A stretch of 64,000 bases of DNA from Mytilisepta virgata (lineage: Eukaryota > Mollusca > Bivalvia > Mytilida > Mytilidae): assembly GCA_028015205.1 (NCBI GenBank), contig CM051519.1, positions 80,187,539-80,251,538 on the forward strand, given 5' to 3'. The notes below the pieces were generated by a model that saw nothing but the letters and a program-made list of their open reading frames with translations, had not been told where the DNA came from and did not search any database. Each line of letters starts with the position of its first letter. The first letter of the stretch is position 1. The translations under genes and the position numbers were made by a program. Below are positions 63,597 to 64,000 of this stretch, in pieces.

Positions 63597-64000
63597 TTAT
63601 TTTACAAAATCTACATCAGTCAATGTTTTAAGTTCTGGTTCTTTCTCTTCAAACAAAGGTATGATCTTCTTCAGTTCTTTCCATTCGAAGGTGTCCAAGC
63701 CGATTCCTCTCTTTGTTGGACGATAGGTCCAGTATCCCCGGGGTATAAAGTGCTTTCTTATCCAAATAGTGGGGTATGGGGATTTGACGGTGACGAATAC
63801 ATTGTCCCCAATGTGATATCTCCAGTCGACTAGTTCTTTATCCTGTACTCTACCGATCAAATCATCCAGAACATCAGTAGTCTCGCATAAAGCTTTCCAT
63901 TGTATCAAAGATAAGCTCACTCCGGTCTTGGTGGGCACCGTTTCACTTTCCCAAAATCTGAGATCTACTCTTTTACTGCCATTCCATTCTGTCAGCTCTG
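63597..64000 (-). CDS. Tandem PC4-like domain protein, C-terminal part
   Basis: A minus-strand frame is open from the window edge to the TAA at 63597-63599 (134 codons). First PC4-like domain: SKRVDLRFWESETV, then KTGVSLSLIQWKALCETTDV and LDDLI. Second: NVFVTVKSPYPTIWIRKHF, then TKRGIGLDTFEWKELKKIIP. Both show the beta-strand pair followed by K-x-G-I/V-x-L-x-x-x-x-W-x-x-L, the core of transcriptional coactivator p15/PC4, a single-stranded DNA-binding fold. The second repeat has an insertion before its K-x-G-I motif. The N-terminus is outside the window. Classical PC4 has one such domain, so the tandem form is unusual. It could be a cellular or a mobile-element gene. Confidence 0.7.
   Translation of the reverse strand, partial: ELTEWNGSKRVDLRFWESETVPTKTGVSLSLIQWKALCETTDVLDDLIGRVQDKELVDWRYHIGDNVFVTVKSPYPTIWIRKHFIPRGYWTYRPTKRGIGLDTFEWKELKKIIPLFEEKEPELKTLTDVDFVK

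Noticed and set aside
63477..63833. Plus-strand ORF of 118 codons at the right end
   Set aside because: It overlaps the minus-strand PC4-like frame, which has clear domain patterns; the plus frame has none.

Overview
The window looks like nuclear DNA of a bivalve mollusc, probably a marine mussel. It is AT-rich, has small exons separated by kilobase introns with GT/AG borders, and is full of dispersed repeats: a tRNA-derived SINE, retroelement tails, palindrome-headed CGTCC-rich repeats and MITEs. The organism call rests on recognised repeat style and gene structure, not on a search.

From about 0.85 to 52.5 kb a single plus-strand gene can be assembled from 28 exons whose phases all agree. 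It is open at its 5' end, which lies outside the window, and gives about 1743 codons here. The order of its product is: a YWTD (LDL-receptor class B) propeller piece, a D8C-like module, a VWFD domain, an acidic spacer, one EGF module, a Cys-containing beta-rich module, one transmembrane helix, and a cytoplasmic tail spread over a run of short exons plus one 1.15-kb terminal exon. The extracellular half resembles von Willebrand factor D and EGF domain-containing (VWDE) proteins. Every tail exon has phase 2-2. One 102-bp tail exon exists in three copies, the middle one without an AG acceptor.

The introns are crowded with mobile DNA. They hold a SINE at 1.5 kb, a short element with direct repeats at 6.2 kb that ends at a splice acceptor, a TTAA-flanked MITE at 13.3 kb, and LINE remains at 18 kb. 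At 19.6-22.8 kb lies an internally deleted Ngaro/DIRS-like element with split direct repeats, a tyrosine recombinase and an SGNH hydrolase-like ORF. A frameshifted reverse transcriptase follows at 23.2-23.9 kb, then a 3.9-kb palindrome-headed repeat nested in another repeat at 26.9-30.8 kb, a partial exon duplication at 32.4 kb, a 0.93-kb element with long inverted repeats at 35.2 kb, a nearly intact Tc1-like DD34E transposon at 37.8 kb and a tandemly duplicated retroelement fragment at 43.1-44.2 kb.

Downstream of the gene (52.5-59.6 kb) I see no intact gene, only decayed repeats and one small Cys-rich ORF. At 59.7-60.1 kb the composition changes sharply to a CG-rich array of ETS-like CCGGAAGT sites mixed with CRE, E-box, NRF1-like and YY1-like motifs in roughly 125-bp modules. 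This is followed by short tandem modules (60.2-60.4 kb) and a 2.6-kb satellite of about 31 bp per unit (60.46-63.06 kb). The right edge holds the C-terminal part of a minus-strand ORF with two PC4-like (transcriptional coactivator p15) domains. The promoter-like array, satellite and tandem-PC4 ORF together are the least ordinary part of the window.
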